From the NCBI RefSeq assembly GCF_052065695.1, contig NZ_JBQHTM010000005.1, positions 47,039 to 111,038 on the forward strand: a DNA stretch of 64,000 nt, in the 5' to 3' direction. The DNA is from Intestinimonas sp052065695 (GTDB lineage Bacteria; Bacillota; Clostridia; Oscillospirales; Oscillospiraceae). Under the pieces are notes generated by a model that saw nothing but the letters and a program-made list of their open reading frames with translations, had not been told where the DNA came from and did no database searches. The translations under genes and the position numbers were made by a program. Below, one piece after another: positions 32,437-41,761 of this stretch. Positions within the stretch are counted from its first letter, which is position 1. Each line of letters starts with the position of its first letter.

Positions 32437-33302
32437 GATACGAAGGCGATATTTACCGGCCCCCGGGAGAGTGGAAGAGCTACCTGCTCCAGGCCACGGT
32501 GGGCTGCTCCAACAATACCTGTACCTTCTGCAATATGTACCGGGACAAGAAGTTCCACATCCGGCCCATGGCAGATATTCTGGAAGACATCCGCATGGCC
32601 AAGGCCTACTACGGCGATGTGCGGCGAGTATTCCTCTGTGACGGCGACGCCATCATCATGCGCACCCATGATCTCATCACCATTCTGGATACCCTCTACG
32701 CCACCTTCCCCTCTCTGGAGAAGGTGACCACCTACGCCGGCCCCCGGAGCACTCTTACCAAGACCCCGGAGGAGCTAAAGCTCCTGCGGGAGCACGGCTT
32801 GGCCCGGGCCTATCTGGGGGTGGAAACGGGGAGCGACGAGCTCCTGCGAAAGGTGAAAAAGGGCGTTGGTGCCAGTCAAATGCTGGAGGCTGGAACACGG
32901 CTCCGGGAGGCGGGCATGGATCTGTGGGTCATGATTCTGCTGGGCTTGGGTGGCCGGGAAGGCAGTGAACAGCATATCCTGGACACCGCCGCCATGATGA
33001 ACGAGATGAAGCCCAGGCACCTCTCCGCCCTCACCCTGACCCTCTATCCGGGCACGGAGCTCTATGCCGACTACCAGGCGGGGAAGTTCCAGCCCATCAC
33101 CCCCATGGACAGCCTACGGGAGGCCCGGCTCCTCATCGAAAAGCTGGAGGTGGATCCCCTCCACTTTACCTGTGACCATGCCTCCAACTATGTTCCGTTG
33201 AAGGGAAGTCTGCCGGAGGACCGGGACCGTTTCCTGGCCCAGCTGGACCGGGCTCTAGAGAGCGGCGCCGGTATGCGGCCTGAGTGGAGCCGGGGCTTTT
33301 GA
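32433..33302 (+). CDS. radical SAM protein
   Basis: A 289-residue radical SAM protein with the cluster motif C-X4-C-X2-C in GCSNNTCTFCNMYRDKK (about residues 24-40). The barrel segments VFLCDGDAIIM, YAGPRSTLTKTPEEL and AYLGVETGSDELLRKVKKG resemble the Elp3/HemN-like radical SAM fold. The exact reaction is unknown. The GTG start overlaps the hisC stop (GTGA). It is the last gene before the cobalamin riboswitch, whose own promoter begins just downstream. Confidence 0.88.
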   Translation: MRYEGDIYRPPGEWKSYLLQATVGCSNNTCTFCNMYRDKKFHIRPMADILEDIRMAKAYYGDVRRVFLCDGDAIIMRTHDLITILDTLYATFPSLEKVTTYAGPRSTLTKTPEELKLLREHGLARAYLGVETGSDELLRKVKKGVGASQMLEAGTRLREAGMDLWVMILLGLGGREGSEQHILDTAAMMNEMKPRHLSALTLTLYPGTELYADYQAGKFQPITPMDSLREARLLIEKLEVDPLHFTCDHASNYVPLKGSLPEDRDRFLAQLDRALESGAGMRPEWSRGF

Positions 33303-33321
33303 GCCCCGGGGAAAGTATTCC

Positions 33322-33350
33322 TTTACTTCCTGCTGCAAAGTTGCTATAAT
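33322..33350 (+). promoter_or_regulatory. promoter of the cobalamin operon
   Basis: TTTACT (33322-33327), 17 bp, perfect TATAAT (33345-33350), about 35 bases before the riboswitch. Confidence 0.7.
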
Positions 33351-33384
33351 GTATCCGTTAGGCCGGCCCATCGGAAGGAACGGC

Positions 33385-33568
33385 CTGATGACAATTTGAT
33401 ATTCATCCGCACAGGTGCAGCGACGCAGCTGCTGAAAAGGGAAGTCCGGTGTAAATCCGGCGCAGTCTTACCTCTACTGTGAGCGCGGACGAGGGCGTGA
33501 ACCACCCATTGGCCCAAGGGGCTGAGAAGGGACGCCTGAGGAGGAAGCGTGAGCCAGGAGACCTGCCG
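33385..33568 (+). ncRNA. cobalamin riboswitch upstream of cbiD
   Basis: Conserved elements in order: GCACAGGTGC (about 33410), AAAGGGAAGTCCGGTG followed by TAAATCCGGCGCAG (about 33436-33466), CTACTGTGAGCGCGGACG, and the B12 box GAGCCAGGAGACCTGCCG at 33551-33568. It binds adenosylcobalamin or another cobalamin. A terminator hairpin lies downstream, so control is probably by premature termination. Confidence 0.93.
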
Positions 33569-33619
33569 TGCGGAGCGATCGTGTTGCTCTTAGGTGGAGA
33601 GGACCAGACCAGTGCCGTT

Positions 33620-33653
33620 ACGGGCCCTTTCCATCCAGGAAAGGGCCCGTTTT
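33620..33653 (+). terminator. riboswitch-controlled terminator
   Basis: 13-bp perfect stem ACGGGCCCTTTCC/GGAAAGGGCCCGT with an ATCCA loop and a short T-run, between the riboswitch and cbiD. It is the likely expression platform. Confidence 0.88.
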
Positions 33654-33683
33654 GTGTCTCAAAAGCCCCGGGAGGTGGATGAT

Positions 33684-34826
33684 TTGAGCGATTTCGAACA
33701 CTATATCTCCGTGGGGCGGGAGCGGCTGCGGTGCGGCTACACCACGGGCACCTGCGCAGCGGCGGCGGCCAGAGGGGCGGCAGAACTCCTCCTTACCGGC
33801 CAGCTTCCTCCGGCGGTGCGCATCGACACCCCGGCGGGTATTCCGGTGGAGGCCGAGCTGCTGGAGCCGTCCTCCGGCCCGGATTGGGCCTCCTGCGCCG
33901 TCCGGAAGGACGGGGGCGACGACCCCGACGCCACTCACGGCACACTTATCTTCGCCCGGGTGGAGCGGTGCGACGCCCCCGGCGTCACCATTGACGGCGG
34001 AGAAGGGGTAGGCCGGGTCACCAAGCCCGGCCTGGATCAGCCCGTGGGGGCTGCCGCCATCAACCACGTCCCCCGGCAGATGATCGGGCAGCAGGTGGCC
34101 GCAGCTATGGCCGACCACGGCTGCGACGGCGGCCTGAAGGTGGTGATCTCCGCCCCCGAGGGGGAGAAGCTGGCCCAAAAGACCTTCAACCCCCGGCTGG
34201 GCATCGTGGGGGGCATCTCCATCCTGGGCACCTCCGGCATCGTCCGGCCAATGAGCGAGGCCGCCCTCATCGACTCCCTCCGGCTGGAGCAGGACATGCT
34301 GGCGGTCGCCGGGGCGACGGACATCGTGGTCACTCCCGGCAACTACGGGGAGACCTTTGCCCGGGAGGTGCTGGGCCTGGGGCTGGGCTGCTGGTGCACC
34401 TGCTCCAACTACATCGGCGAGTCTATCGACCACGCCGCCGGTCTGGGCTTCCGCAGCCTGCTGCTGGTGGGCCACGTGGGCAAGCTGTGCAAGGTGGCCG
34501 CCGGGGTCATGAACACCCACTCCCGGGTGGCCGACGGCCGGCGGGAGACCCTGTGCACCCACGCCGCCCTGTGCGGCGGGGAACGGGCCACGGTGGAGGC
34601 CCTCTACCGCGCCGTCACCACCGACGACGCCGTGGCCATCCTGGATGGGGCCGGACTGCGGGAGGCGGTCATGGCCTCCCTGACCCAGGCCCTAGACGAA
34701 CAGCTCAAACGCCGGGCGGGGGCGGAGATGGCCATTGAGGCCATCTTCTTCTCCAACCGCTATGGAATTCTGGGAAAGACGGCGGGGGCCGACCGGCTGG
34801 CCGCCCTGCACCCCATCTCATCGTGA
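33684..34826 (+). CDS. cbiD: cobalt-precorrin-5B C1-methyltransferase
   Basis: A 380-residue CbiD that methylates C1 of the corrin ring in the anaerobic cobalamin pathway. The N-terminal RCGYTTGTCAAAAARGAAEL motif (about residues 16-35) and the INHVPRQMIGQQV, GIVGGISILGTSGIVRPMSE and NYIGE segments are diagnostic. The start is best placed at TTG 33684, nine bases after GGGAGG; the frame extends upstream into the terminator. It heads the long cobalamin operon and is controlled by the riboswitch. Confidence 0.95.
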   Translation: MSDFEHYISVGRERLRCGYTTGTCAAAAARGAAELLLTGQLPPAVRIDTPAGIPVEAELLEPSSGPDWASCAVRKDGGDDPDATHGTLIFARVERCDAPGVTIDGGEGVGRVTKPGLDQPVGAAAINHVPRQMIGQQVAAAMADHGCDGGLKVVISAPEGEKLAQKTFNPRLGIVGGISILGTSGIVRPMSEAALIDSLRLEQDMLAVAGATDIVVTPGNYGETFAREVLGLGLGCWCTCSNYIGESIDHAAGLGFRSLLLVGHVGKLCKVAAGVMNTHSRVADGRRETLCTHAALCGGERATVEALYRAVTTDDAVAILDGAGLREAVMASLTQALDEQLKRRAGAEMAIEAIFFSNRYGILGKTAGADRLAALHPISS

Positions 34827-34841
34827 AAGGAAGTTGTGCGC

Positions 34842-35597
34842 ATGATCCACTTCATCGGCGCGGGCCCCGGAGCCGCCGACCTCATCACCGTCCGGGGGGC
34901 CAAGCTCCTGGGGGAGGCCGACGTCATCATCTACGCCGGGAGCCTGGTGAACCCCGCCCTGCTGGACTACAAGAAGGAGAGCTGCATTGTCTACGATAGC
35001 GCGTCCATGACCCTGGAGGCCGTCATCGACGTCATGAAGGACGCCGAGTCCAAGGGCTGGGACACCGTCCGCCTCCACACCGGCGACCCTTCCCTCTACG
35101 GGGCCATCCGGGAACAGATGGACCTGCTGGACGAGCTGGGCCTGACCTACGACGTGACCCCCGGCGTCTCCTCCTTCTCTGGAGCGGCCGCCGCCCTGGA
35201 GGCCGAGTACACCCTCCCCGACGTGTCCCAGAGCGTCATCATCACCCGCATGGCGGGCCGCACTCCGGTGCCCGAGGGAGAGAAGCTCTCCAAGATGGCC
35301 TCCCACGGCTGCACCATGGTCCTCTTCCTCTCCACCGGTCTGCTGGAGGAGGTGGAGAAGGAGCTGATGGAGGGCGGCTACGCCCCCGATACCCCCGCCG
35401 CCATCGTCTACAAGGCCACCTGGCCGGAGCAGGCGGTTTACCGCTGCACCGTGTCTACCCTGGCCGCCACCGCCAAGGCGCACCACGTCACCAAGACCGC
35501 CCTCATCACCGTGGGCGGCTTCCTGGGGGACAAGTACGACCGCTCTAAGCTTTATGACCCCGCCTTCACCCACGGCTACCGGGAGGCCAGCAAGTGA
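34842..35597 (+). CDS. cbiF: cobalt-precorrin-4 C11-methyltransferase
   Basis: A 251-residue SAM-dependent tetrapyrrole methylase that methylates C11 of cobalt-precorrin-4. It has the family's N-terminal loop FIGAGPGAADLITVRGAKLL, the second loop LHTGDPSLYGAIREQ and DVTPGVSSFSGAAAAL. The ATG at 34842 has AAAGGAAG eight bases upstream, better than the in-frame GTG two codons earlier. Its stop overlaps cbiG (GTGA). Confidence 0.95.
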   Translation: MIHFIGAGPGAADLITVRGAKLLGEADVIIYAGSLVNPALLDYKKESCIVYDSASMTLEAVIDVMKDAESKGWDTVRLHTGDPSLYGAIREQMDLLDELGLTYDVTPGVSSFSGAAAALEAEYTLPDVSQSVIITRMAGRTPVPEGEKLSKMASHGCTMVLFLSTGLLEEVEKELMEGGYAPDTPAAIVYKATWPEQAVYRCTVSTLAATAKAHHVTKTALITVGGFLGDKYDRSKLYDPAFTHGYREASK

Positions 35598-36634
35598 AGA
35601 TCGCCCTCACCGCCTTTACCCGCCGGGGAATCGGGCTGGCCAGAAGTCTGGCCCACGACCTGGTGGAGATCGGCCACAGCTGCGCCCTGGCGGTGCCGGA
35701 GCGGCTGTCGCCGGAGACGGGGCTCCCCGGCTACGGGAGCCTGGGGGAGTGGGCCGGGGAACGGTTCGCCGACACCGATGCCCTCCTCTTTGTGGGGGCC
35801 AGCGGCATCGCCGTCCGGGCCATCGCCCCCTATGTGAAGGATAAATTTACCGACCCCGCTGTGGTGTCGGTGGACGAGGCGGGACACTTCGTCGTCCCCC
35901 TCCTCTCCGGCCATGTGGGGGGCGCCAACGACCTGGCTCGGCTGGTGGCCCGGTTCACCGGCGGCGCGGCGGCGGTGTCCACCGCTACCGATGTGAACGG
36001 GTTCTTCGCTGTGGACCAGTGGGCCAGGGAGCAAGGTTTTTTCCTTGACGGACGCGAGGGGGCCAAACGGGTGTCTGCCTCCCTGCTGTCAGGGGGCTCC
36101 GTAGGGCTGTCAAGCGATTTTCCTATCCAGGGAGAACTGCCCCGGGGGGTAGTGGAGGGACCGGCGGAGACTGGCATTGCCCTCACCCTGGACCCGGAAA
36201 AGACCCCCTTTCCCCACACTGTCCGCCTCATCCCGCCGGTGCTCCATCTGGGCATCGGCTGCCGCCGGGGCACGGCGGCGGATACCATCGCGGCGGCGGT
36301 GGAGCGGGTCTTTGCAGACCACCACCTCTCCCTCAAAGGGGTGGCCGCGGTGTGCTCCATCGACCTCAAGAAGGACGAGCCCGGCCTACTGGCCTTCTGC
36401 CAGAGCCTGGGCCTGCCCCTCACCACCTATTCGGCAGAAGAACTCTTGGCGGTGCCGGGGGATTTCACCCCGTCCCCCTTTGTGAAGAGGGTCACCGGGG
36501 TGGACAACGTATGTGAGCGCGCCGCCGTCCGGCGGGGCGGCACCCTGATCGTAACAAAACAGGCGGGGGAGGGGGTCACCGTGGCGGTGAGCCAGGTCCC
36601 CCTCACCATCCGCTTTTCTGAAAAAGGAGATTGA
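35594..36634 (+). CDS. cbiG: cobalt-precorrin-5A hydrolase
   Basis: A 346-residue CbiG that opens the ring-A lactone of cobalt-precorrin-5A and releases acetaldehyde. The N-terminal domain (LLFVGASGIAVRAIAPYVKD, GHFVVPLLSGHVGGANDLAR) and the C-terminal CbiG domain (HLGIGCRRGTAADTIAAAVE, then KDEPGLLAFCQSLGLPLTTY) are both present. GTG start inside the cbiF stop. The order cbiF-cbiG-cbiH follows the pathway. Confidence 0.95.
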   Translation: MKIALTAFTRRGIGLARSLAHDLVEIGHSCALAVPERLSPETGLPGYGSLGEWAGERFADTDALLFVGASGIAVRAIAPYVKDKFTDPAVVSVDEAGHFVVPLLSGHVGGANDLARLVARFTGGAAAVSTATDVNGFFAVDQWAREQGFFLDGREGAKRVSASLLSGGSVGLSSDFPIQGELPRGVVEGPAETGIALTLDPEKTPFPHTVRLIPPVLHLGIGCRRGTAADTIAAAVERVFADHHLSLKGVAAVCSIDLKKDEPGLLAFCQSLGLPLTTYSAEELLAVPGDFTPSPFVKRVTGVDNVCERAAVRRGGTLIVTKQAGEGVTVAVSQVPLTIRFSEKGD

Positions 36635-36637
36635 TTC

Positions 36638-37375
36638 ATGCGAGTGACAGTCGTGGGCCTGGGGCCCGGCGCCGGCCGGGACCTGACGGGCCGTGCCCGG
36701 GAGGCCCTGGAGCGGGCCGACCTCATCGTGGGCTATACCGCCTACATCGCCCTCATCCGCGAGGAGTTCCCCGAGAAAGAGATGATGTCCACCGGTATGC
36801 GCCGTGAGGTGGACCGCTGCCGTGCGGCGGTGGAGGCGGCGGTGTCCGGCCGGGACGTGGCCATGGTGTGCTCCGGCGACTCCGGCATCTACGGTATGGC
36901 GGGCCTCATCTATGAGGTGGCCCAGGAGTATCCTTCCATCGAGATCGAGGTGGTGCCCGGCATCACCGCCGCCTGCGGCGGCGCCGCCGTGCTGGGCGCC
37001 CCCCTGACCCACGACTTTGCCGTGGTCTCCCTCTCCGACCTGCTGACTCCCTGGGACAAGATCGCCCTGCGGCTGGAATGTGCCGCTAAGGGCGACTTCG
37101 TCCTGTGCCTCTACAATCCTGCCAGCCACAGCCGCCCCGACCATCTGAAGCGGGCCTGCGACATCCTGATGGCGGCGGGGAAGTCCCCGGACACCATCTG
37201 CGGCTATGTGCAGAACATCGGCCGGGAGGGGGAGCAGGGGAACATCACCACCTTGGGCGCCTTGCGGGATACCCAGGTGGATATGTTCACCACCGTCTTT
37301 ATCGGCAGCAGCCAGACCAAACTGCTGGGCGGCAAGATGGTGACCCCCAGAGGCTACCTCCAGCGGGAGGGCTGA
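36638..37375 (+). CDS. cbiH: precorrin-3B/cobalt-factor III C17-methyltransferase
   Basis: A 245-residue tetrapyrrole methylase that methylates C17 and contracts the macrocycle. Motifs: VVGLGPGAGRDLTGRAREAL at the N-terminus, VCSGDSGIYGMAGLIYE, and VPGITAACGGAAVLGAPLTH. An AAAAGGAG site precedes the ATG. Lies between cbiG and cbiJ with only a few bases on each side. Confidence 0.95.
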   Translation: MRVTVVGLGPGAGRDLTGRAREALERADLIVGYTAYIALIREEFPEKEMMSTGMRREVDRCRAAVEAAVSGRDVAMVCSGDSGIYGMAGLIYEVAQEYPSIEIEVVPGITAACGGAAVLGAPLTHDFAVVSLSDLLTPWDKIALRLECAAKGDFVLCLYNPASHSRPDHLKRACDILMAAGKSPDTICGYVQNIGREGEQGNITTLGALRDTQVDMFTTVFIGSSQTKLLGGKMVTPRGYLQREG

Positions 37376-37377
37376 GG

Positions 37378-38118
37378 ATGAAGATCCTGCTCTTCGGCGG
37401 CACCGGCGAGGGCCGGGCGCTGGCCGAGTGGATGCTCGCCCAGGGGCTGGACGCCACGGTGTGCGTGGCCACCGAGTACGGCGAGACCCTCCTGCCCGAA
37501 GGAATGAAGGTCCACGTGGGGCGGCTGGACGCCGGTGAGATGGAGGCCCTCATGGCCGACGGCTACACTCTGGTCATCGACGCCACCCACCCCTACGCCG
37601 TGGAGGTGACCAAGAACATCCGAACGGCTGCCGACTGCGCCGGCCTGCCCTGCCTGCGGTTGCTGCGGCAGTCCGATGAGGAGGACGGGTGCCGGAAGAT
37701 GCCGGACATAGCGGCGGGGGCGGACCTGCTGGAGAGGCTGCCAGGGAACGTGCTTCTCACCACGGGGAGCAAGGAGCTGGACCACTTTGCCCGGCCGGGT
37801 CTCCGGGAGCGCTGCTTTCCCCGGGTGCTGCCCATGGCGGACTCCCTGGAGCGGTGCCTGGCACTGGGCTTCCCGCCCAAAAACATCATCTGTATGCAGG
37901 GGCCCTTTACCAAAGAGATGAACGTGGCCACCCTGCACCAGTACCACATCGATATTCTGGTGACCAAGGACACCGGGGGCTACGGCGGCTTCCGGGCCAA
38001 GGCGGAGGCCGCTAAAGAGGCGGGCTGCGCCCTCCTGGTGGTGGAGCGGCCCCAGACCGAGACGGGGCTCACCCTGGAGGAAATTCAGCGGCAGCTGCTG
38101 GGGGAGGAAGAGGCATGA
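37378..38118 (+). CDS. cbiJ: precorrin-6A/cobalt-precorrin-6A reductase
   Basis: A 246-residue reductase (CobK/CbiJ) that uses NAD(P)H to reduce the ring system at C18-C19. The N-terminal ILLFGGTGEGRALAEWM, the IDATHPYAVEVTKNI segment and LLTTGSKELDHF are conserved, as is TKDTGGYGGFRAKAEAAKEA near the end. A GGAGGGCTGAGG site precedes the ATG. Its stop overlaps the cbiET start by four bases. Confidence 0.94.
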   Translation: MKILLFGGTGEGRALAEWMLAQGLDATVCVATEYGETLLPEGMKVHVGRLDAGEMEALMADGYTLVIDATHPYAVEVTKNIRTAADCAGLPCLRLLRQSDEEDGCRKMPDIAAGADLLERLPGNVLLTTGSKELDHFARPGLRERCFPRVLPMADSLERCLALGFPPKNIICMQGPFTKEMNVATLHQYHIDILVTKDTGGYGGFRAKAEAAKEAGCALLVVERPQTETGLTLEEIQRQLLGEEEA

Positions 38119-39314
38119 AGATCTATCTCATCGGCGTGGGCATGGGCAACCCGGACACCCTGACCCTGGCGGCCCGGAAGGCCATCGACGCCTGTCCGGT
38201 GCTCATCGGCGCCCCTAGGCTCCTGGAGCCCTGGGGGGAGGGACATACCTGCGTGCCCCTCATCGCCGCCGACGATATCGCCCGCCGCATCGGGGAGGAG
38301 CAGGAGAACGTGGCTGTCCTCCTCTCCGGCGACACCGGCTTTTACAGCGGGGCCAAGAAGCTCTGGAAGCTCTTGGAGGGCCGGGAGGTGGAGACCATCC
38401 CCGGTATCTCCTCCCTCTCCTATTTCTGCGCCAGGCTCCGCACCTCCTGGCAGGACGCCCACATCGTCAGCGCCCACGGCCGCAGCCACAACGCCGTGGG
38501 GGAAATCCAGAAAAATGCCAAGACCTTCGCCCTCACCGGTGGGGCCACCAAGGCGGAGGACATCTGTAAGGAGTTGGTCCGCCGGGGCCTGGGTGACGTC
38601 CGGGTGTCGGTGGGGGAGCGGCTGAGCTACCCCAACGAGCGCATCGTCACCGGCACGGCGGCGGAGCTGGCGGAGGAGACCTTTGAAGATCTCTCCGTGC
38701 TGCTGGCTGAGAACCCCGAGCCGGTGGGCCGGCCCTGGAACAGCCCCGGCCTCCCCGACGAGGTATTCCAGCGGGGAGCCGTCCCCATGACCAAAGAGGA
38801 GGTCCGGGCTATCTCTGTGTGCAAGCTGCGGCTCCAGCCCCACCACGTGGTGTGGGACGTGGGGGCGGGCACCGGCTCGGTCTCCCTGGAGTGCGCCCTG
38901 GCCTGCCCCGCCGGACAGGTCTTTGCCATTGAAAAGAACCCCGAGGCGGTGTCCCTTCTGGAGGAGAACAAGGCCCGTCTGGGGGCGTCCAACCTCACCA
39001 TCGTTCCGGGCACCGCCCCGGCGGCCCTGGAGGACCTGCCCGCCCCTGACCGGGTCTTCCTGGGGGGGACCTCTGGAAACCTGGACGACATTCTGATGAT
39101 GATTTTTGAAAAAAATCCCGCCGCCCGGGTGGTGTGCACCGCCGTCACCCTGGAGACGGTGGGGGAGGCCGCCCGGCTCTTCGCCCATCTGGTGGAGGCG
39201 GATATGGTGCAGCTGTCGGTGACCCGGACCCGGAAGGCGGGGCGGTATCACCTGATGGACGCCCAGAACCCTGTGTGGATCTTCAGCGGGGAGGGGAAGG
39301 GCCATGACGCGTAA
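38115..39314 (+). CDS. cbiET: fused C5,15-methyltransferase and C12-decarboxylase
   Basis: A 399-residue fusion. The N-terminal CbiE half (about 1-200) is a tetrapyrrole methylase with LIGVGMGNPDTLTLAARKAI, LLSGDTGFYSGAKKLW and IPGISSLSYFCARL. The C-terminal CbiT half (about 215-395) is a Rossmann methyltransferase with VWDVGAGTGSVSLECALACP and VFLGGTSGNLDDIL. Together they methylate C5 and C15 and decarboxylate the C12 acetate chain. It overlaps cbiA by 11 bases. Confidence 0.95.
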   Translation: MKIYLIGVGMGNPDTLTLAARKAIDACPVLIGAPRLLEPWGEGHTCVPLIAADDIARRIGEEQENVAVLLSGDTGFYSGAKKLWKLLEGREVETIPGISSLSYFCARLRTSWQDAHIVSAHGRSHNAVGEIQKNAKTFALTGGATKAEDICKELVRRGLGDVRVSVGERLSYPNERIVTGTAAELAEETFEDLSVLLAENPEPVGRPWNSPGLPDEVFQRGAVPMTKEEVRAISVCKLRLQPHHVVWDVGAGTGSVSLECALACPAGQVFAIEKNPEAVSLLEENKARLGASNLTIVPGTAPAALEDLPAPDRVFLGGTSGNLDDILMMIFEKNPAARVVCTAVTLETVGEAARLFAHLVEADMVQLSVTRTRKAGRYHLMDAQNPVWIFSGEGKGHDA

Positions 39315-40677
39315 GGTGCCCCGCCTTCTCCTCTGCGCTCCGGCCAGCGGCGGGGGCAAGACCACGATTACCTGCGCCCTCCTCCAGGCTCTGGTGGACC
39401 GGGGAGCGGCGCCGGTGGCCTACAAGTGCGGCCCCGACTACATTGACCCCATGTTCCACAGCGAGGTCATCGGCGCCAAGAGCCGCAATCTGGACCTCTT
39501 CCTCATGGGGGAGGCCACCGTCCGCCGGAGTTTGCTGGAGAATACCCCCGACGCTTCCACGGCGGTCATCGAGGGGGTCATGGGCTACTACGACGGCATC
39601 GCCATGTCCTCCCAGGCCAGCGCCTACGACCTGGCCAGGACCACGGAGACCCCGGCGGTGCTGGTGGCCGACGCCCGGGGACGGGCCCTCACCGCCGCCG
39701 CCCTGGTGAAGGGCATGGCGTCCTTCCGGCCCGACGCCAACATCCGGGGCGTCATCCTCAACCGCTGCCCCCCCATGATGTATGGCCGATTGAAGGAGAC
39801 CATCGAGACGGAGACCGGCGTGCGGGTATACGGCTATCTCCCCAACCTGCCGGAGGTGGCGCTGGAGAGCCGCCACCTGGGTCTGGTCACCGCCGCCGAG
39901 GTGGGGGATCTGAGGCAAAAGCTCCACCGTATGGCGGAGCAGGCCGAACAGACCATCGATATCGACGGCCTACTGGCCCTGGCGGCCTCCGCCCCAGCGC
40001 TGGAGGCGCCGGAGCGGCCGGCGGTGTCTATTTCCCGGGAAAGGCCGGTCATTGCCCTGGCCCGGGACAAGGCCTTTTGCTTCTACTACGCCGATGGCCT
40101 TTCTGAGCTGGTGCGCCAGGGGGCGGAGCTGGCGGAGTTCTCTCCGCTGGAGGATGAAAGATTGCCCGAGGGCTGTTCCGGCCTCTACCTGGGAGGCGGC
40201 TACCCGGAGGTCTACGCCAAGGAACTGGCCCGAAATACCGCCCTGCTGGGGGAAATCCGGGAAAAGATCCTCCACGGCCTGCCCACAGTGGCTGAGTGCG
40301 GCGGCTTCCTCTATTTGCAAAAGCAGCTTTCCGATGCCGACGGGAGCTACGATTGGGAGATGGCGGGGGTCTTCTCCGGAAAGGCCGCCAACACCGGCAA
40401 GCTGAGCCGGTTCGGCTACATCGGGATGACCGCCCGCACCGACGGGCTGCTGTGCGGGGCGGGGGAGACCCTACACGCCCACGAGTTCCACTACTGGGAC
40501 AGCACCACGCCGGGGGGCGACTTCCGGGCTCAAAAGCCTCTGAGCGACCGTGGCTGGGACTGCGCCTGGCATACGCCCACCCTCTATGCGGGATTTCCCC
40601 ATGTGCATTTCAGCGGCTGCCCCCAGGCCGCACGGCGGTTCATGGAGGCATGCGCACGCTATCAAAGGGAGGAATAA
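39304..40677 (+). CDS. cbiA: cobyrinate a,c-diamide synthase
   Basis: A 457-residue glutamine-dependent amidase that makes the a- and c-amides of cobyrinic acid with ATP. The N-terminal ATPase domain has APASGGGKTTITCALLQAL (about 13-31) and CGPDYIDPMFH. The class I glutaminase domain has GLYLGGGYPEVYAKELA, nucleophile TVAECGGFLYL, and a terminal HVHFSGCP histidine. It starts inside cbiET. Confidence 0.95.
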   Translation: MTRKVPRLLLCAPASGGGKTTITCALLQALVDRGAAPVAYKCGPDYIDPMFHSEVIGAKSRNLDLFLMGEATVRRSLLENTPDASTAVIEGVMGYYDGIAMSSQASAYDLARTTETPAVLVADARGRALTAAALVKGMASFRPDANIRGVILNRCPPMMYGRLKETIETETGVRVYGYLPNLPEVALESRHLGLVTAAEVGDLRQKLHRMAEQAEQTIDIDGLLALAASAPALEAPERPAVSISRERPVIALARDKAFCFYYADGLSELVRQGAELAEFSPLEDERLPEGCSGLYLGGGYPEVYAKELARNTALLGEIREKILHGLPTVAECGGFLYLQKQLSDADGSYDWEMAGVFSGKAANTGKLSRFGYIGMTARTDGLLCGAGETLHAHEFHYWDSTTPGGDFRAQKPLSDRGWDCAWHTPTLYAGFPHVHFSGCPQAARRFMEACARYQREE

Positions 40678-40680
40678 GGT

Positions 40681-41739
40681 ATGGACTTGCAGGAGATCGT
40701 GGCCGGGATCGGACCGGTGGATGAGAAGGCTATGGCGGAGGCCCAGCGGCGGTGGGACTCCATCGCCCACCCCCTGAACAGCCTGGGGATGTTGGAGCGG
40801 GACATTATCCGCATCGCCGGCATCACCGGGGACCCCAACGTGGACCTCTCCAAGAAGGCGGTGGTGGCCATGTGCGCCGACAACGGTGTGGTGGCCGAGG
40901 GAGTCACCCAGACCGGCCAGGACGTCACCGCCATCGTCACCGAGAACATGTCCAAGGGGGATACCTCCGTGTGCTGCATGGCCCGGGTGGCCGGAGCCGA
41001 GGTCATCCCGGTGGACATTGGGGTGGCCCGGCCGGTAGTGGGGGAGCGCATCCGCCAGTGCTGCATCCGCCGGGGCACCGCCAACATGACCAAGGGCCCC
41101 GCCATGACCCGGGAGGAGGCCGCCAAGGCCGTCATGACCGGCGTGGAGCTGGTGGGTGAACTGAAGGAGAAGGGGGTCCGCCTCCTGGCCACCGGCGAGA
41201 TGGGCATCGGCAACACCACCACCTCCAGCGCCATCGTCTCGGTGCTGCTGGGGAAGGACCCGGCGGAAGTCACCGGCCGCGGCGCCGGCCTCACCTCGGA
41301 GGGCCTGGAGCGGAAGATCCGCGCCATCGAGACCGCCATCGCCGTCAATCGGCCCGACCCCGCCGACGGCCTGGACGTCCTCCACAAGGTGGGCGGTCTG
41401 GACATCGCCGGTCTGGCCGGTGTCTTCCTGGGCGGTGCCTACTACCGCATCCCCGTGCTGGTGGACGGCTTCATCTCCTCCGCCGCCGCCCTGACGGCGG
41501 CGGCCATCTGCCCGACTGCCAAGGACTACATGCTGGCCAGCCACGCCTCCAACGAGCCCGCCGGGCGCATGGTGCTGGAGGCCCTTGGGCTGGTGCCCTT
41601 CCTCCACGCTGGCATGTGCCTGGGTGAGGGCACCGGCGCGGTGGCCGTCATGCCCCTGCTGGAGATGGGGGCGGCGGTCTACCGGGAGATGTGCACCTTC
41701 GAGGCCACCGACATCGAGGCCTACGAGCATCTTACTTAA
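40681..41739 (+). CDS. cobT: nicotinate-nucleotide-dimethylbenzimidazole phosphoribosyltransferase
   Basis: A 352-residue CobT that activates the lower-ligand base (DMB or another base) as alpha-ribazole phosphate. It has MCADNGVVAEGVTQTGQDVT, the glycine-rich GEMGIGNTTTSSAI loop, and C-terminal VDGFISSAAALTAAAICP and LGEGTGAVAVMPLLEM. GGGAGGAA precedes the ATG by seven to eight bases. No DMB synthesis gene (bluB or bza) is in the window, so the base must come from elsewhere. Confidence 0.95.
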   Translation: MDLQEIVAGIGPVDEKAMAEAQRRWDSIAHPLNSLGMLERDIIRIAGITGDPNVDLSKKAVVAMCADNGVVAEGVTQTGQDVTAIVTENMSKGDTSVCCMARVAGAEVIPVDIGVARPVVGERIRQCCIRRGTANMTKGPAMTREEAAKAVMTGVELVGELKEKGVRLLATGEMGIGNTTTSSAIVSVLLGKDPAEVTGRGAGLTSEGLERKIRAIETAIAVNRPDPADGLDVLHKVGGLDIAGLAGVFLGGAYYRIPVLVDGFISSAAALTAAAICPTAKDYMLASHASNEPAGRMVLEALGLVPFLHAGMCLGEGTGAVAVMPLLEMGAAVYREMCTFEATDIEAYEHLT

Positions 41740-41761
41740 TGAGAAAAAGGGAGGACGCCTC

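Noticed and set aside
33480..33682. A small frame overlapping the first cobalamin riboswitch
   Set aside because: It lies across the conserved riboswitch and its terminator; the RNA structure explains the sequence better than a protein.
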